Assembly: GCA_009667805.1 (NCBI GenBank)
Contig: CM019064.1
Coordinates: forward strand, 379,313,120-379,377,119
Length of the DNA stretch: 64,000 nucleotides
Source: Leptobrachium leishanense
Taxonomy: Eukaryota; Chordata; Amphibia; Anura; Megophryidae
Reading direction: 5' to 3'
In this document: positions 47,622 through 58,245 of the stretch, piece after piece
Position numbering within the stretch: the stretch's first letter is position 1
Layout of the letters: every line of letters starts with the position of its first letter
The notes under the pieces: model-generated
Told to the model about the DNA's origin: nothing
Databases searched by the model: none
What the model saw: the letters and a program-made list of their open reading frames with translations, nothing else
Made by a program: the position numbers and the translations under genes

Positions 47622-48179
47622 AAAATGTTTAACAGAAAAGAAACGAAAACAGAACAAAAAAAGGAAAATAAATAATAATAATTGTATATTTGCTGCCAAA
47701 GCTAGCTAATAATAATAATCATAATGAGATTTTGAGAAGGTAATCTGTATTATGTACTAGGTAAAAATTAGGAATGTTAAGGGAATGTGAGTAATCTCTA
47801 TTATCTCACCTTTGCACAGTAACACCTATGTACATGTTTGATTAATGGGTGGGAACCAGAGACCTGAAACTGAGAATTTGCAGAACAAATTCTTATTGAA
47901 CTGCAAAACCAAGTACTCTGTGTCTCAAGGTTGCCCAGGGTATGCACTTCGCAAATGAGGCACTGATTAAGAGCGGTGTCAGAGAGGCACACTATGTACT
48001 GGCGTGCCTTTCCGATGCCTGTCACAGCGTTGTGACGTTTCGACGGGGCCGGCCACATGCTGTAGCGCGCGCACGAATTGCGCACGCTACAGCGGACGTG
48101 CTGAAAGCCACCCCGTCTAAATGTTACGACGCGCATTCGACGGGGCTGCAAAGCGCGATCCTCCATAGATGGATTGTAA

Positions 48180-48480
48180 CATGTACAGCTTGGAAAAAAG
48201 ACGAGACAGAGGAGATATGATAGAAACATTTAAATACGTAAAGGGAATCCACAAGGTAGAGGAAGGGAGTATATTTAAAAGGAAACAAAGTAGCAAAACA
48301 AGAGGACATAGTCTTAGATTAGAGGGGCAAAGGTTTAAAAGTAACATCAGGAAGCATTATTTTACTGAGCGGGTGGTGGATACATGGAACAGCCTTCCAG
48401 TTGAAGTGGTAGAGGCCAAAACAGTAATTGAATTTAAGCAGGCATGGGATAGGCATAAGGCTATCCTAAACAAAAGATAA
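48180..48480 (+). pseudogene. CR1 ORF2 C-terminal fragment
   Basis: About 100 residues match the end of CR1-clade ORF2 proteins: LEKRRDRGDMIETFKYVKGI, KTRGHSLRLEGQRFKS, then HYFTERVVDTWNSLPVEVVE and FKQAWDRHKAILNK. The RT and endonuclease are absent because of the usual 5' truncation. The frame is uninterrupted to its natural stop, suggesting moderate age. Confidence 0.85.
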
Positions 48481-48502
48481 ATCCAGGTAAAGTATCCATG
48501 TA

Positions 48503-50135
48503 GATTAAAAAGTGTGTATACGGGTATACACTGTACAGTGTGGGCGCTTGTTAATTTTAGTTAAAGTGCTATGTGAATAAATATTCAATTGCTGCCTAAG
48601 TATGGTAAAAAGCACATAAAAAACAACCAAAATACGTGCCAAGATTAAGATAAAAGGATAAACGAGACCATACGGCGCATAAAACAATGAACAGATAATT
48701 GTATGAACTGCTGGTTAATAGGAGTAAAAGTGAAGGTGTCCTCCAAGATATAAAAGGTGTCCTTAAAAATGCAAAAAATGTCCTTTAAAATACCAAATAG
48801 AGGAGGTAAAAGAGTACAAGAAAATTGTAAAAAGATTAATAAGTCAATTTGTGCAAAATAGGTCAGTGGTTTATACTCAAGGGGTGTTGTTGATTGAAGA
48901 CAAATACATTAATCTTCACTGTGGTGTGGATGTCAAATCTTCTCTTTAAAGGTGTCCCTCAGGGAAAAATAAATAAAGGCAATAATAGTGCAGATGGTCT
49001 TATTAAGATGAGATAATTTAATAAAATGGATGTTTCACTCACATTTATTAGAGCCTAAGGGAAATCCAGGCTCAAGGAAAATAGCTTGTGGCCAAGTATA
49101 GGGTGGCACGTCCCTCCTTCATCTGTGGTGATTACTAGATAAAGCAGAGCACTCCCATAGCGTAACTCTGTGCAATACAGGTGGAGAATTAAATTAAAAT
49201 TGGTCACACTCACCAGTTATAGAGCCTCTCAATTCCAGGCTCAAGGAGTATCGCCTTGGGTCCTCTTAAAGTGGGGGCCCAAACCTCTTTGATGTAGCAG
49301 CAGTTGGTCCAGATGTCCAAAAGGAGGAAAAAGTGGCGAATGCAAAATATAGATAATGAATTTATTGGAATAAATAAAAAATAAATAAAAAATAAATAAA
49401 ATCCTGGACAAATTGTTTTTGTCCAGGATTTTATTTATTCCAATAAATTCATTATCTATATTTTGCATTCGCCACTTTTTCCTCCTTTTGGACATCTGGA
49501 CCAACTGCTGCTACATCAAAGAGGTTTGGGCCCCCACTTTAAGAGGACCCAAGGCGATACTCCTTGAGCCTGGAATTGAGAGGCTCTATAACTGGTGAGT
49601 GTGACCAATTTTAATTTAATTCTCCACCTGTATTGCACAGAGTTACGCTATGGGAGTGCTCTGCTTTATCTAGTAATCACCACAGATTAAAGGAGGGACG
49701 TGCCACCCTATACTTGGCCACAAGCTATTTTCCTTGAGCCTGGATTTCCCTTAGGCTCTAATAAATGTGAGTGAAACATCCATTTTATTAAATTATCTCA
49801 TCTTAATAAGACCATCTGCACTATTATTGCCTTTATTTATTTTTCCCTGAGGGACACCTTTAAAGAGAAGATTTGACATCCACACCACAGTGAAGATTAA
49901 TGTATTTGTCTTCAATCAACAACACCCCTTGAGTATAAACCACTGACCTATTTTGCACAAATTGACTTATTAATCTTTTTACAATTTTCTTGTACTCTTT
50001 TACCTCCTCTATTTGGTATTTTAAAGGACATTTTTTGCATTTTTAAGGACACCTTTTATATCTTGGAGGACACCTTCACTTTTACTCCTATTAACCAGCA
50101 GTTCATACAATTATCTGTTCATTGTTTTATGCGCC
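48503..50135. repeat. 1.63-kb asymmetric foldback with 16-bp target duplication
   Basis: GTAAAGTATCCATGTA is repeated at 48487-48502 and 50136-50151. Two arms of roughly 720-740 bp (about 48671-49407 and 49421-50138) are near-perfect inverted copies around a TCCTGGACAAA/TTTGTCCAGGA hairpin centred near 49415. The first 168 bp (48503-48670) has no partner in the right arm. The arms carry internal repeats (AGAGCCT...CCAGGCTCAAGGA, twice each). No coding sequence is visible. The layout resembles the inverted Penelope dimer, but the sequence family is not one I recognise. Confidence 0.9.
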
Positions 50136-50324
50136 GTAAAGTATCCATGTAATTGGGCAGACTAGATGGGCAGAAAGGTTCTTATCTGCCGACATTTTTC
50201 TATGTTTCTATGATTGAGCCTTGCAGCGGTGAGCGCACTAACTGCACTCAGCGAGGTTGCCACACGGGCGTCCATCTCACGGACGTTCCTTCCGCTCTGA
50301 AAACCGCTCGTCTGACACTGGCCT

Positions 50325-51741
50325 TAAAGGACATGTTGCCAAGTATGTCGATTGTACTCTGAATGGTCAGTCCTGTCCATTCCACCTGGAGTGATCAAAA
50401 GGCCTTGAAAACATCTGGCTATATCGCGCACCAGCTATAATAATTTTTCTAATGATGGTATTTCCCTTCTGTATCCCATACTCTGGCATCTGAACTATTC
50501 CAAACCTTTGATGTGGACGTTTTCTCTGCATATCATGCAAACCTCCCTTTTCTTTCGTGGGTTTATTGTAATAAGCAGGAAAGTGTCCCGAGGTTATTAC
50601 ACTCCGTTTAGCATATTGATTAGACTTTCTTATCTTATTCGGAGTGCCTGTTTTGGAGTAGCTCTTGGCAGTGTTTAATGGTCTGCAGACAGGCAATACA
50701 ACAGTGATTCATAGTTTAAACAATGCTCCCAGCAAAGCAATTATTATTAGGCCTCACCTGGGTCACTAGTTATATCCTTATCACTTTGATGTATGGATTT
50801 CATAGCGCTGGTGTTTACATTCGTGCAGAGTCCTGAATTAAATGAGAGCTAAAATGTAGCACATTCCCAAGGATTATCTGAATTTGTAACAGATTGAAAT
50901 CTCTTTTGTCCTCCAGCACCACAAATTTGAGAAGTTGTGCGTGCTTTTTTTTAATGATGTAGCATATATGCGCAGATTGACTTTGACAGGCGCAAAAACT
51001 TAACGTGAGACAATTGTGGTTCTTAATTCTAATTGGCTGAATCGCGTGGAAAAAAACGATCCGCACACTGATTTCTGCGTGCAACGTTGCGCGTTTTACG
51101 CGCGTTATTTCTTGACAGATGAAAAAATGCGCGAGCATTGTAATACCAGCGTTGATTTACTCGCGTTAATGTTTAACGCTTCGCGCAAACATGCACGCGT
51201 TTACCGTGCGTTTTTGCGTGAAGAACGTAATAGGGCCCTGTAAATTTAATTAAAAATCTAAAGATAATAAAGTTATTATGTGACGTAATAGATTGTTTGT
51301 AAAATTGTGAATATTAGGTATTGCCTTTATGTGATTTAAACCCCAAAATTAAATGAAGAAGCCCAAAATAACCCTGTACTGCACTTCAGAATATGTTGGC
51401 ACAATACGAACAAAGGAATAATTTATTATAGCAGCCAGGAGTTTTAAGCAATATAAAGAACATGTGAATCTTAGGACTGAAAGTGCTGTTATATGTTCTG
51501 AACGTGATCGTGCTGCATGGAGAAGCTGAGGCCAATGAGCTGAGCGAGCAGCTAAAGGCTTAGCAATGTTTAATGATGTATTGGGCACTTTCCCTGCTCT
51601 CCTGCGACCTTACATAACCAATGTCTTCAGTAACCCTTCATTACTAGAATAGGTTAGACTAGAGCTGAGCAAATAGTTCTTGCATGTCCTCGTAGGACCC
51701 TTTTCAATCAGGATATTAACATCCCTGGTGCCTCATACAAA
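50325..51741. other. Intergenic; possible conserved stretch and a CpG-rich tract
   Basis: 50560-50810 looks unique and undecayed, with homeobox-like TGATTAGAC and ATTATTATTAGGCC words. 51020-51240 is rich in GCGTT/AACGC words and CpG (TTGCGCGTTTTACGCGCG) and may be one end of a MITE (GGGCCCTG at 51232-51239). The 75-residue open frame there resembles nothing I know. Confidence 0.3.
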
Positions 51742-51922
51742 CAGGTCTATTCAAAGAAAGGTAAAACTCAGGAGAATGTCTGGAGAAGAGAAAATTCTAG
51801 ATCAAAATAACCAAACCAGAAAAATTCTCCCATTTATCTCACTTTCAAAATCAGCTATTTGGTCTAGATTGTTCTCTTCTGTTGCCAATTCTCCTGATTT
51901 TCACCTTTCTTTGAATAGGCCT
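51742..51922. mobile_element. Family C palindromic MITE, copy 3
   Basis: CAGGTCTATTCAAAGAAAGG and its complement CCTTTCTTTGAATAGGCCTG at the ends. The inner GAGAATGTCTGGAGAAGAG and AGATTGTTCTCTTCTG parts match copies 1 and 2. The terminal bases differ slightly from the GGGTTATTC type. Confidence 0.75.
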
Positions 51923-52237
51923 GAAAGTCGAATGATAACCACCACAGGATTCACTTGATAGGGACATTGTTTGATGTTCCTGGAAGTGCAGCATGGGAAA
52001 AATATGGGTGTTCCTATAAAATGCAGCCTGGAGCTTGAGTGGCAGAACGAGGGGGGGGGGGCATTTGCTTAATACTTGCTGATTGTATTTGTGACAAAAA
52101 GTTGTAGTTATGAAGAGAAAGTTTCTAAAAATATATCAGATAGATGTAAATAAATAGGGGGGAGGGCTTGACAAACACCCCGAACATTCTTCCACACATT
52201 CATTCCGCCTTTTTATTTTCATAGCATAAAGACATTA

Positions 52238-52654
52238 AGGCTGGGGTCAGACTAACGCATTTTTAACGTGCGTTTAGGCGCACTTAATCACGGCCGTAGT
52301 AGCAGCAAATGATGCGCAATGACGGCCAATATACGAAGTACGGCCGCACGAAAGTCCGGCCGCGCAACGCAAGTGGAAAATGAACACATTTTTTTGAGAA
52401 CGCAGAACAGCTAGTACGGACGTACAGAGTGCGCTGCGTCCGCTAGCGGTATGTGTGCGTGATTAGGAGACATCAGACGCTGCTAATGTCCAGCCTACAT
52501 AATGTCCAGACGCAAAAAGGGTTTTATCGACGATCCGTAAAAAAATCACGCACGAAAATGCGCGTCGTCTGACCGTTTTCGCGCATTCCGTGAAAAAATA
52601 TGCCAATGCGTTTGGACGGTCGCTGCAAATAATGCGTTCATTTGACCCTAGCCT
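52238..52654. mobile_element. Family B MITE, copy 3
   Basis: Ends AGGCTGGGGTCAGACTAACG and ATTTGACCCTAGCCT. The interior matches 18344-18769 and 60364-60792 (ATCACGGCCGTAGTAGCAGC, GTACAGAGTGCGCTGCGTCC). Confidence 0.85.
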
Positions 52655-52709
52655 TATGCAAACATCCTCATTCATCTGACTACACATGAAGCCTACCCAC
52701 AACACATTC

Positions 52710-53157
52710 AGGCTCGGGTCAGACGAGCGCACTGATCACGTCCGTGTTCTCGCACATTTGTACGTCTGTGGCAGCATGGCATTCTGACCAATGGAGCCCC
52801 CACACACAAAGTACATCCGCACGGAAGTGCAGGCGCACAACGGAGCGGCAAACGGACGCAGGTTAGGCAAGAACGTAAATCTGCTAGAACGGACGCACAG
52901 AGTGCGCTGCGTCCGCAACATCCGCATAGCTTTGTGTGAGTGATGGAACGAAGCCAGACGGACTGCATTTTTGACGTCCAGCATTTTGACGGACAAAATG
53001 TTTTTCATATTGATTTATTTTCCCTTCTACATCAGTCAAAAAAAACGTCAGTCACGAAAACGGACTGTGTGGCCACTACCTTGTCGTCAGTCAGAAAGTA
53101 CGTCCGTTGTACACGGACGCACAGTCCGCACAGAATGCGTTCGTCTGACCCTAGCCT
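52710..53157. mobile_element. Family B MITE, divergent interior
   Basis: Ends AGGCTCGGGTCAGACGAGCG and TTCGTCTGACCCTAGCCT. The interior differs from the standard family B but keeps CGGACGCACAGAGTGCGCTG. It lies end-to-end with the next MITE. Confidence 0.75.
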
Positions 53158-53159
53158 TA

Positions 53160-53587
53160 AGGCTAGGGTCAGACGAACGCATTTTTCACGTTGTTCGTGA
53201 AAAAGTGCGTTTGAACGAATGGACGTATTTTTTCACGGAATACGCGATAGCGGTCATACGATGCGCATTTTCGTCCATGATTTTGTACGGATCATCAATA
53301 AAACCCTTTTGCGTCTGGACGTTATGTTGGCCGGACGTGTGCAGCGTCTGACGTCTCCCAATCACGCAAACACGCCGCTATGCGGCCGCAGCGCACTCTG
53401 TACATCAGTAGTAGCGGTTTGACGTTCTCGAAAAAATGCGTTCGTTTGCCACTTGCGTTGCACGGACGAACTTTCGTGCGGCCGTTCGTCGTATGTTCCC
53501 CGGCATTGGACGTCATTTGCTGCTAGCACGGCCGTGATTTCGTGCGGCTAAACGCACGTGAAAAATGCGTTCGTCTGACCCTAGCCT
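53160..53587. mobile_element. Family B MITE, copy 4
   Basis: Ends AGGCTAGGGTCAGACGAACG and TTCGTCTGACCCTAGCCT. It is very close to 22551-22977 and abuts the preceding MITE with only CCTTAAGG at the join. Confidence 0.88.
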
Positions 53588-53632
53588 AACTCAGACTCAG
53601 CTCCCGTACACACACACACCTAACTTATTTAA

Positions 53633-54874
53633 CCACTTCCATGCGGAGGACGCGCTCAGCGCGTCCTCCGCATGGCTCCCGCTGTGCGGAAGACGCGCTG
53701 AGCGCGTCCTCCCTTTGGGGTCAGCGTTCGGCCGGGCTCCGGCCGGTCGCTGGCCCCTCCGGTGCGGGCTGACATCCTCGATGTCAGCCCAGCATCCGGA
53801 ACCGCCGCCGCTGAAATTAGGTGTCATCGCGGCAGCGCGATGACACCTTATTCAGGCGCCCCCCCGCATGTGCGGAGGAGGCGCCTGAAAGGGAGGGGGG
53901 GAGGTCCTTCGGACCTCTCTCCCTCCCGATCGGCGGCGTTGCGGGGGTTAACCCAGGCACCATTTGGAAGGGCACAGCCTGCCCTTCCAAATGGTGCCTG
54001 GCATTAACCCCTGGGGAGCTGGATCGCGAATCGGCGCTGAAAAGCGCCGGTTCGTGTTCCTTTCCCGGAGCTGGCCGACATCTTGGATGTCGGCCAAGCC
54101 TCCGGGAACTCCCCCTGAGGACTGGCGTCATCGTGCATAGCACGATGACGCCAGTCCTAGAGTTAACCCCTAACTGCCACCAACGGTGGAGATAGGGAGT
54201 TCCATTGAACTCCCTATCTCCCGATCCGTGGCAGCTAGGGGTTAAAGTTTGGTATGGTTGGATCGGCCAGAGCATGGCCGTTCCAACGATACCAAACACT
54301 ACAGTGAAAAAAGTTTTTTTTAAAAAAAAAAATTAAAAATAAAAATATATATATATTTAAAAAAAAATTATAAGAAAAAAAATAAACATTTTTTTTTCTT
54401 TTTTTTGGTTCGTTAATGCAGCAATATTGTTCCCATTTCAATTATAATGTGAACAATGATGCTGCACTAAGAATTTTTGTATGCGGTGCGTTTGTTAAGA
54501 ATTGTGTAATTTTCCCCAAAAAAAAATGTAACGAGACCCCATCTCTAATTTTTTTAACAAGCGCACCCCATACAAAATATAACCGCAATTGCTCGCATGT
54601 TAAAATGTGAAAAAAAACACTTTACACGTTGTAAATTATTGAAAATACATATTTTATTGCATTTTTTGTTATAATATACAGACATGACATAACAATAACA
54701 TATACATATAATAATGACATATTATGAATCTACCGAGTCTGACGGAAAGAAGGATATATAATATGTCTGGGTCATATACTAAAATAAGCCTTCAAAACAC
54801 GTTTAAACATGATGAGCAAAACCGGTAAAAATGACCTCAGCACAGAGGTGTGAAATGGCTCACCAGCGAAAGGG
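53633..54874 (-). mobile_element. TTAA-family element, copy 3
   Basis: TTAA at 53629-53632 and 54875-54878. It is the reverse orientation of 27908-29036 and matches throughout, from CCACTTCCATGCGGAGGAC to CACCAGCGAAAGGG. The left half is GC-rich with strong hairpins (GGACGCGCTCAGCGCGTCC, GACATCCTCGATGTC, GCACCATTTGGAAGGGCAC); the right half is AT-rich. Non-coding. The GC hairpins are longer than in copy 2. Confidence 0.85.
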
Positions 54875-54894
54875 TTAATATATATATATGATTA

Positions 54895-55035
54895 GATAAG
54901 TCGTGTTAGTCCAGTTGCCAAAATCATGAGTATAGCAGTAGTAGTGATACCTTTTTTTATTGGACTAACGTTACATTTAAAAGACAAGCTTTCGAGAGTC
55001 TCCTCTCTTCCTCAGGCCTGGAAGCTAAATTGACC
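54895..55035 (-). mobile_element. Penelope-like tail fragment with hammerhead-like core
   Basis: On the minus strand: CTGAGGA (55015-55009), an AGAGAGGAGACTCTC hairpin, then GAAA (54993-54990), followed downstream by GTTAGTCCAATAAAAAAAGG. The first two blocks and GAAA match the hammerhead ribozyme core (CUGANGA - stem II - GAAA). Penelope terminal repeats are known to carry hammerhead motifs. I cannot pair stems I and III convincingly, so catalysis is doubtful. Confidence 0.5.
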
Positions 55036-56004
55036 AAAATCATGCAATATATGTGTGTCTATGTGTGCTGTCTATATGTAACCATTTTGCTGTACTGCCT
55101 GGCATTCAACTAGTTAAAATAAAAACCATTCATGTCTCTGGCTGATTCCCCCCCCCCCCTCTCTCCCATTGCAGAATTTTGCTCCTTTTCAAGTCTAATT
55201 ATGTACGCCTCATTAAGGCCCTGATTGTTTTGAGCCTCTGTGCTTCCCGTAAGAAGCAACGCTAATTACTTTGTCTATCTTCATTCATACACAGCGTCTA
55301 CCAGCACACAGTGATAAAGTATCACACTTTCTCACTGACAAAGTAACAGCAAATAAGTAATTTGGATAGATAGACAGAAGCAAAAGATATGTATATAAAC
55401 AAACAAGCTGCATTATGCCATATTTCATCCAGCGCTTAAGCTTATAAGTATTTATTTTGCACTACAGTTGAACATGTTGTTTTTTTTTTTTAAAGAGACA
55501 CTACCACTTACATAAACTGTAACTAGATTACATGTGCATTACAAACAAAACCATTTTATAAACCATATGCTGCTGTTTTTTTCTTTTTCTGAAGTAAGTG
55601 CATGTAATAAGAAAAAAAAAATTGTTTTTTATCTCCTGATTCCATTTTGTATATTTTCCCATGATGCAGCATTTACCAAAATCTTATAGTGAGTTTTACT
55701 TTGCGCCTGTTCTTTATCCTATACAGTATTTAACAGTTAATGTGGTGGAGGAAATATATACAAGTAAATTAACGTCATAAAAAAAAATGACATCCAGCAG
55801 AAACGATACCACTGAGGCAAAAGGAAATCTATACTCATTAAGGTAAAGAAATCCTAAACCCACCAGGAAAAAAACATGCCCAGTGAGATGCTATACTAGC
55901 CGGACGTTTATACCTGTAAGGTACTTTAGACTGACACTGTTCACTAAAAACCGTTGTTGCAGTGAAGTTCAAAGTTGTTGATAACTAGTATAAATATTTT
56001 TTGG
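55036..56004. other. Intergenic; candidate conserved non-coding element at 55175-55335
   Basis: No gene or transposon ends. 55175-55335 is non-repetitive, lacks the decay of nearby repeats and carries TCTAATTATGTACGCCTC and CATTAAGGCCCTGATTG, which read like homeodomain-type sites. Only a cross-species comparison could confirm it. Confidence 0.3.
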
Positions 56005-56549
56005 AGAAAGTATTTTACCAGGAAGGATACATTGAGATTTTTCTCGTTTTCAAGTATGTCGTTACAGAAATACAAAGTAATAAATGCAAGATATTAAAAA
56101 CAACACAAATATACAGATTAACACAGAAAATAAATATGTAGGAAATCTAGTCACTGTGTTACATGTTTACAGGTGCATTCCGTATTGAGGTATGTTAGTA
56201 AGGAGCTCTTAAGTGACTTTAGACTGGGGGAAGATTTGATGGTGTCTGGGAGGTTATTCCATAATTGTGGTGCTCTGTAGGAAAATGAGGACCGAGCCAC
56301 TTTCTTTTTGTATTGTGGTATTGCAAGTAAGGTGCTGGTCTTGGATCGGAGGTTATAGGATGAGGGAGCTGCTGGGGGAAGCAGTCTATTCAGGTAGGGT
56401 GGTAGCTTCCCAGAAAAGCTCTTAAACACCTGGTTGGAAAGGTGAAGGGTGCGTCTAGATTCCAGCGATGGCCAGTTTAGCTCTTTTAACATGTCACAAT
56501 GGTGGGTCATGTAGTTACATTGTAGCACAAAGATCATTGCATTTTGCAA
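56005..56549 (-). mobile_element. L2-like LINE 3' end
   Basis: On the minus strand it encodes the ORF2 C-terminus and then the tail GACATACTTGAAAACGAG plus ATCTCAATGTATCCTTCCTGG. That tail is shared with the SINE at 36027-36239. The 5' part is truncated at about 56549. Confidence 0.8.
56151..56549 (-). pseudogene. L2-like LINE ORF2 C-terminal fragment
   Basis: About 130 residues: LKELNWPSLESRRTLHLSN, then YNLRSKTSTLLAIPQYKKK, SSFSYRAPQLWNNLPDTIKS and SSPSLKSLKSSLLTYL. This is the conserved C-terminal domain of L2/CR1-clade proteins. The RT itself is absent. Confidence 0.85.
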
Positions 56550-56686
56550 CTACAATGAACTTTGGCTATGCAGAAAAGCAACATCCAACAATGGAAGTGA
56601 CGTTGCTGCAAACAGTGAACAACATTAACAATGATACTACAGTTATTATTTTGTAAAATGTGTAAACTGCGGCTATTCTCCATTTA

Positions 56687-57000
56687 AGACTTGGGTCAGG
56701 CGAGAGCACCATGTGCGCCTGTACTGACAAACCTTCCGGCGTCTGTCGCAGTGTTGTGATGCTGCGACGGGGCCAGCCATACACCGTTGCGAGTGCACAA
56801 CAGCGACCGTGCTGCATCTGTGCATCCAGCATCCAGCAAGGCTCCTCGTCGAAGCGCTAGGATGCTTATTGACGGGGCTGCAAAGTGCGATCCTCCATAG
56901 GAGGCGGCCAGACAGGTGTCAAATGGTCATCGAGTAGAAGGAACATCCACTCTCACGGACGTCCCTTCCACCCTTACTACCGCTCGTCTGACCCCAGCCT
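56687..57000. mobile_element. Family B-like MITE (short type)
   Basis: Ends AGACTTGGGTCAGGCGAGAG and CTCGTCTGACCCCAGCCT, between TTTA and AACTT. The interior (GACGGGGCTGCAAAGTGCGA) matches the split copy at 47970-50324. Confidence 0.75.
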
Positions 57001-57157
57001 AACTTGTTCCACTTTGTTAGCTACACCAGCGAATACACTTTTGGCAGTTTTAAAGTGGTGATCTACGCTGAACTCATAGACACACAGCTGAAAACAACGA
57101 AAAAAACAAGACTAGACAAATAAGACTGAGTCTATGGGGCAACTACGGTGAAATCTA

Positions 57158-57595
57158 AGGCTAGGGTCAGACTGAGGCAGTGCGAACGCGCGTTCTGGCG
57201 CACATAATCACGGCCGCACTAGCAGCAGATGCCGGGCAATGACAGCCAATATACGAAGTACGGTCGCACAAAAGTCCGGCCGCGCAACGCAAGTGGAAAA
57301 TGAACGCATTTTTTCGAGAACGTTAAACCGCTGGTACTGACGTACAGAGTGCGCTGCGGCCGCATAGCAGCGTGTGTGCGTGATTAGGAGATGTCAGACG
57401 CTGCTAGTGTGCGGCCAACATAACGTTCAAACAGACGGATTTCCCTAGACTTCTTTTCACCCCATCGTCATGAAATACGTCCAGAATTGCGCATCGTCTG
57501 ACCACTTAAGCGTATTCCGTGAAAAAATGCGTGCGCACGCATCGACGTACATTTTGACGGTGGCCGCAGAAAATGCGCTCATCTGTCCCTAGCCT
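57158..57595. mobile_element. Family B MITE, copy 5
   Basis: Ends AGGCTAGGGTCAGACTGAGG and CTCATCTGTCCCTAGCCT, with TA/TAA on both sides. Contains AATATACGAAGTACGG and TACAGAGTGCGCTGCGGCC. Confidence 0.85.
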
Positions 57596-57781
57596 AAGCT
57601 AAATATATTTAACATAAATTATGGTGAAAAGAACAGTGAAACACTACATTAGAGGTTTCCAAAATAGTGAATTCACTGTACATGTTCCACCATAGTTCCC
57701 TGAAGCTCAGTGAATTAAATCTGTGGTTCGTTCAGTGAAATAATGAGGCTTAATGACATAGAAAGAACATGACCAGTAGTG

Positions 57782-57965
57782 TAGTGGTTCCCAACCCTGG
57801 TCCTCAAGTACCCCCAAAAGGCCAGGTTTTAAGGATTACCTTGGGGAAATGCAGACTGAATCCTGCAATCACTGAGCAGCAAATCATATCACCTGTGCTG
57901 TGCTTCAGATGTTTGGCAAAACTGGCCTGTTAGGGGTTACTGAGGACCAGGGTTGGGAACCACCG
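57782..57965. mobile_element. hAT-type MITE, 184 bp
   Basis: Inverted ends TAGTGGTTCCCAACCCTGGT and ACCAGGGTTGGGAACCACCG. Flanks CAGTAGTG (57774-57781) and CAGTAGAG (57966-57973) match at 7 of 8 bases. Confidence 0.85.
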
Positions 57966-58169
57966 CAGTAGAGTATACATTTTCCCACAGACACCAGGGA
58001 AACATAACCAGTTACAGTTAATATAAATAGCTGTGACCACATTGTAGACATATCACTGCTTGTTTTGACAACTGTTTGTAACTTTGTAGGCTTTGTTACA
58101 AATAACACATTGTTACATTTTAGCTGTATGTGTCACCTGCTTTGACCTTCTTCAGATAATATGGAGTTA

Positions 58170-58245
58170 TTACTCCAGGAAGGATACATTCAGCTGTTAC
58201 TGTTATACAAGTATATCATAGCATGGGTATCGCTGTTATCACCCA
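58170..58245 (-). mobile_element. L2-type LINE/SINE tail remnant
   Basis: CTCCAGGAAGGATACATTCA and then ACAAGTATATC resemble, in antisense, the tail shared by the SINE at 36.2 kb and the LINE at 56.0 kb. Too short to say which. Confidence 0.45.

Larger units (their letters stand above)
48172..50211 (+). mobile_element. CR1 LINE 3' end, split by a foldback insertion
   Basis: The left part encodes the ORF2 C-terminus. The right part reads GGGCAGACTAGATGGGCAGA and ends with the CR1-type octamer repeat TTCTATGTTTCTATG. GATTG at 48172-48176 and 50212-50216 may be a short TSD. A 1,633-bp foldback (48503-50135) lies in its 3' UTR. Confidence 0.85.
47970..50324. mobile_element. Family B-like MITE split by a CR1 insertion
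   Basis: Left end AGAGCGGTGTCAGAGAGGC and right end CGCTCGTCTGACACTGGCCT. The left arm (GACGGGGCTGCAAAGCGCGA then TCCTCCATA) matches the intact relative at 56687-57000. The interior is interrupted from about 48172 to 50211 by a CR1 LINE end. Confidence 0.7.

Noticed and set aside
51016..51243. 75-codon frame in CpG-rich DNA
   Set aside because: The tract looks like part of a CpG-rich MITE; the frame is short and resembles no protein I know.
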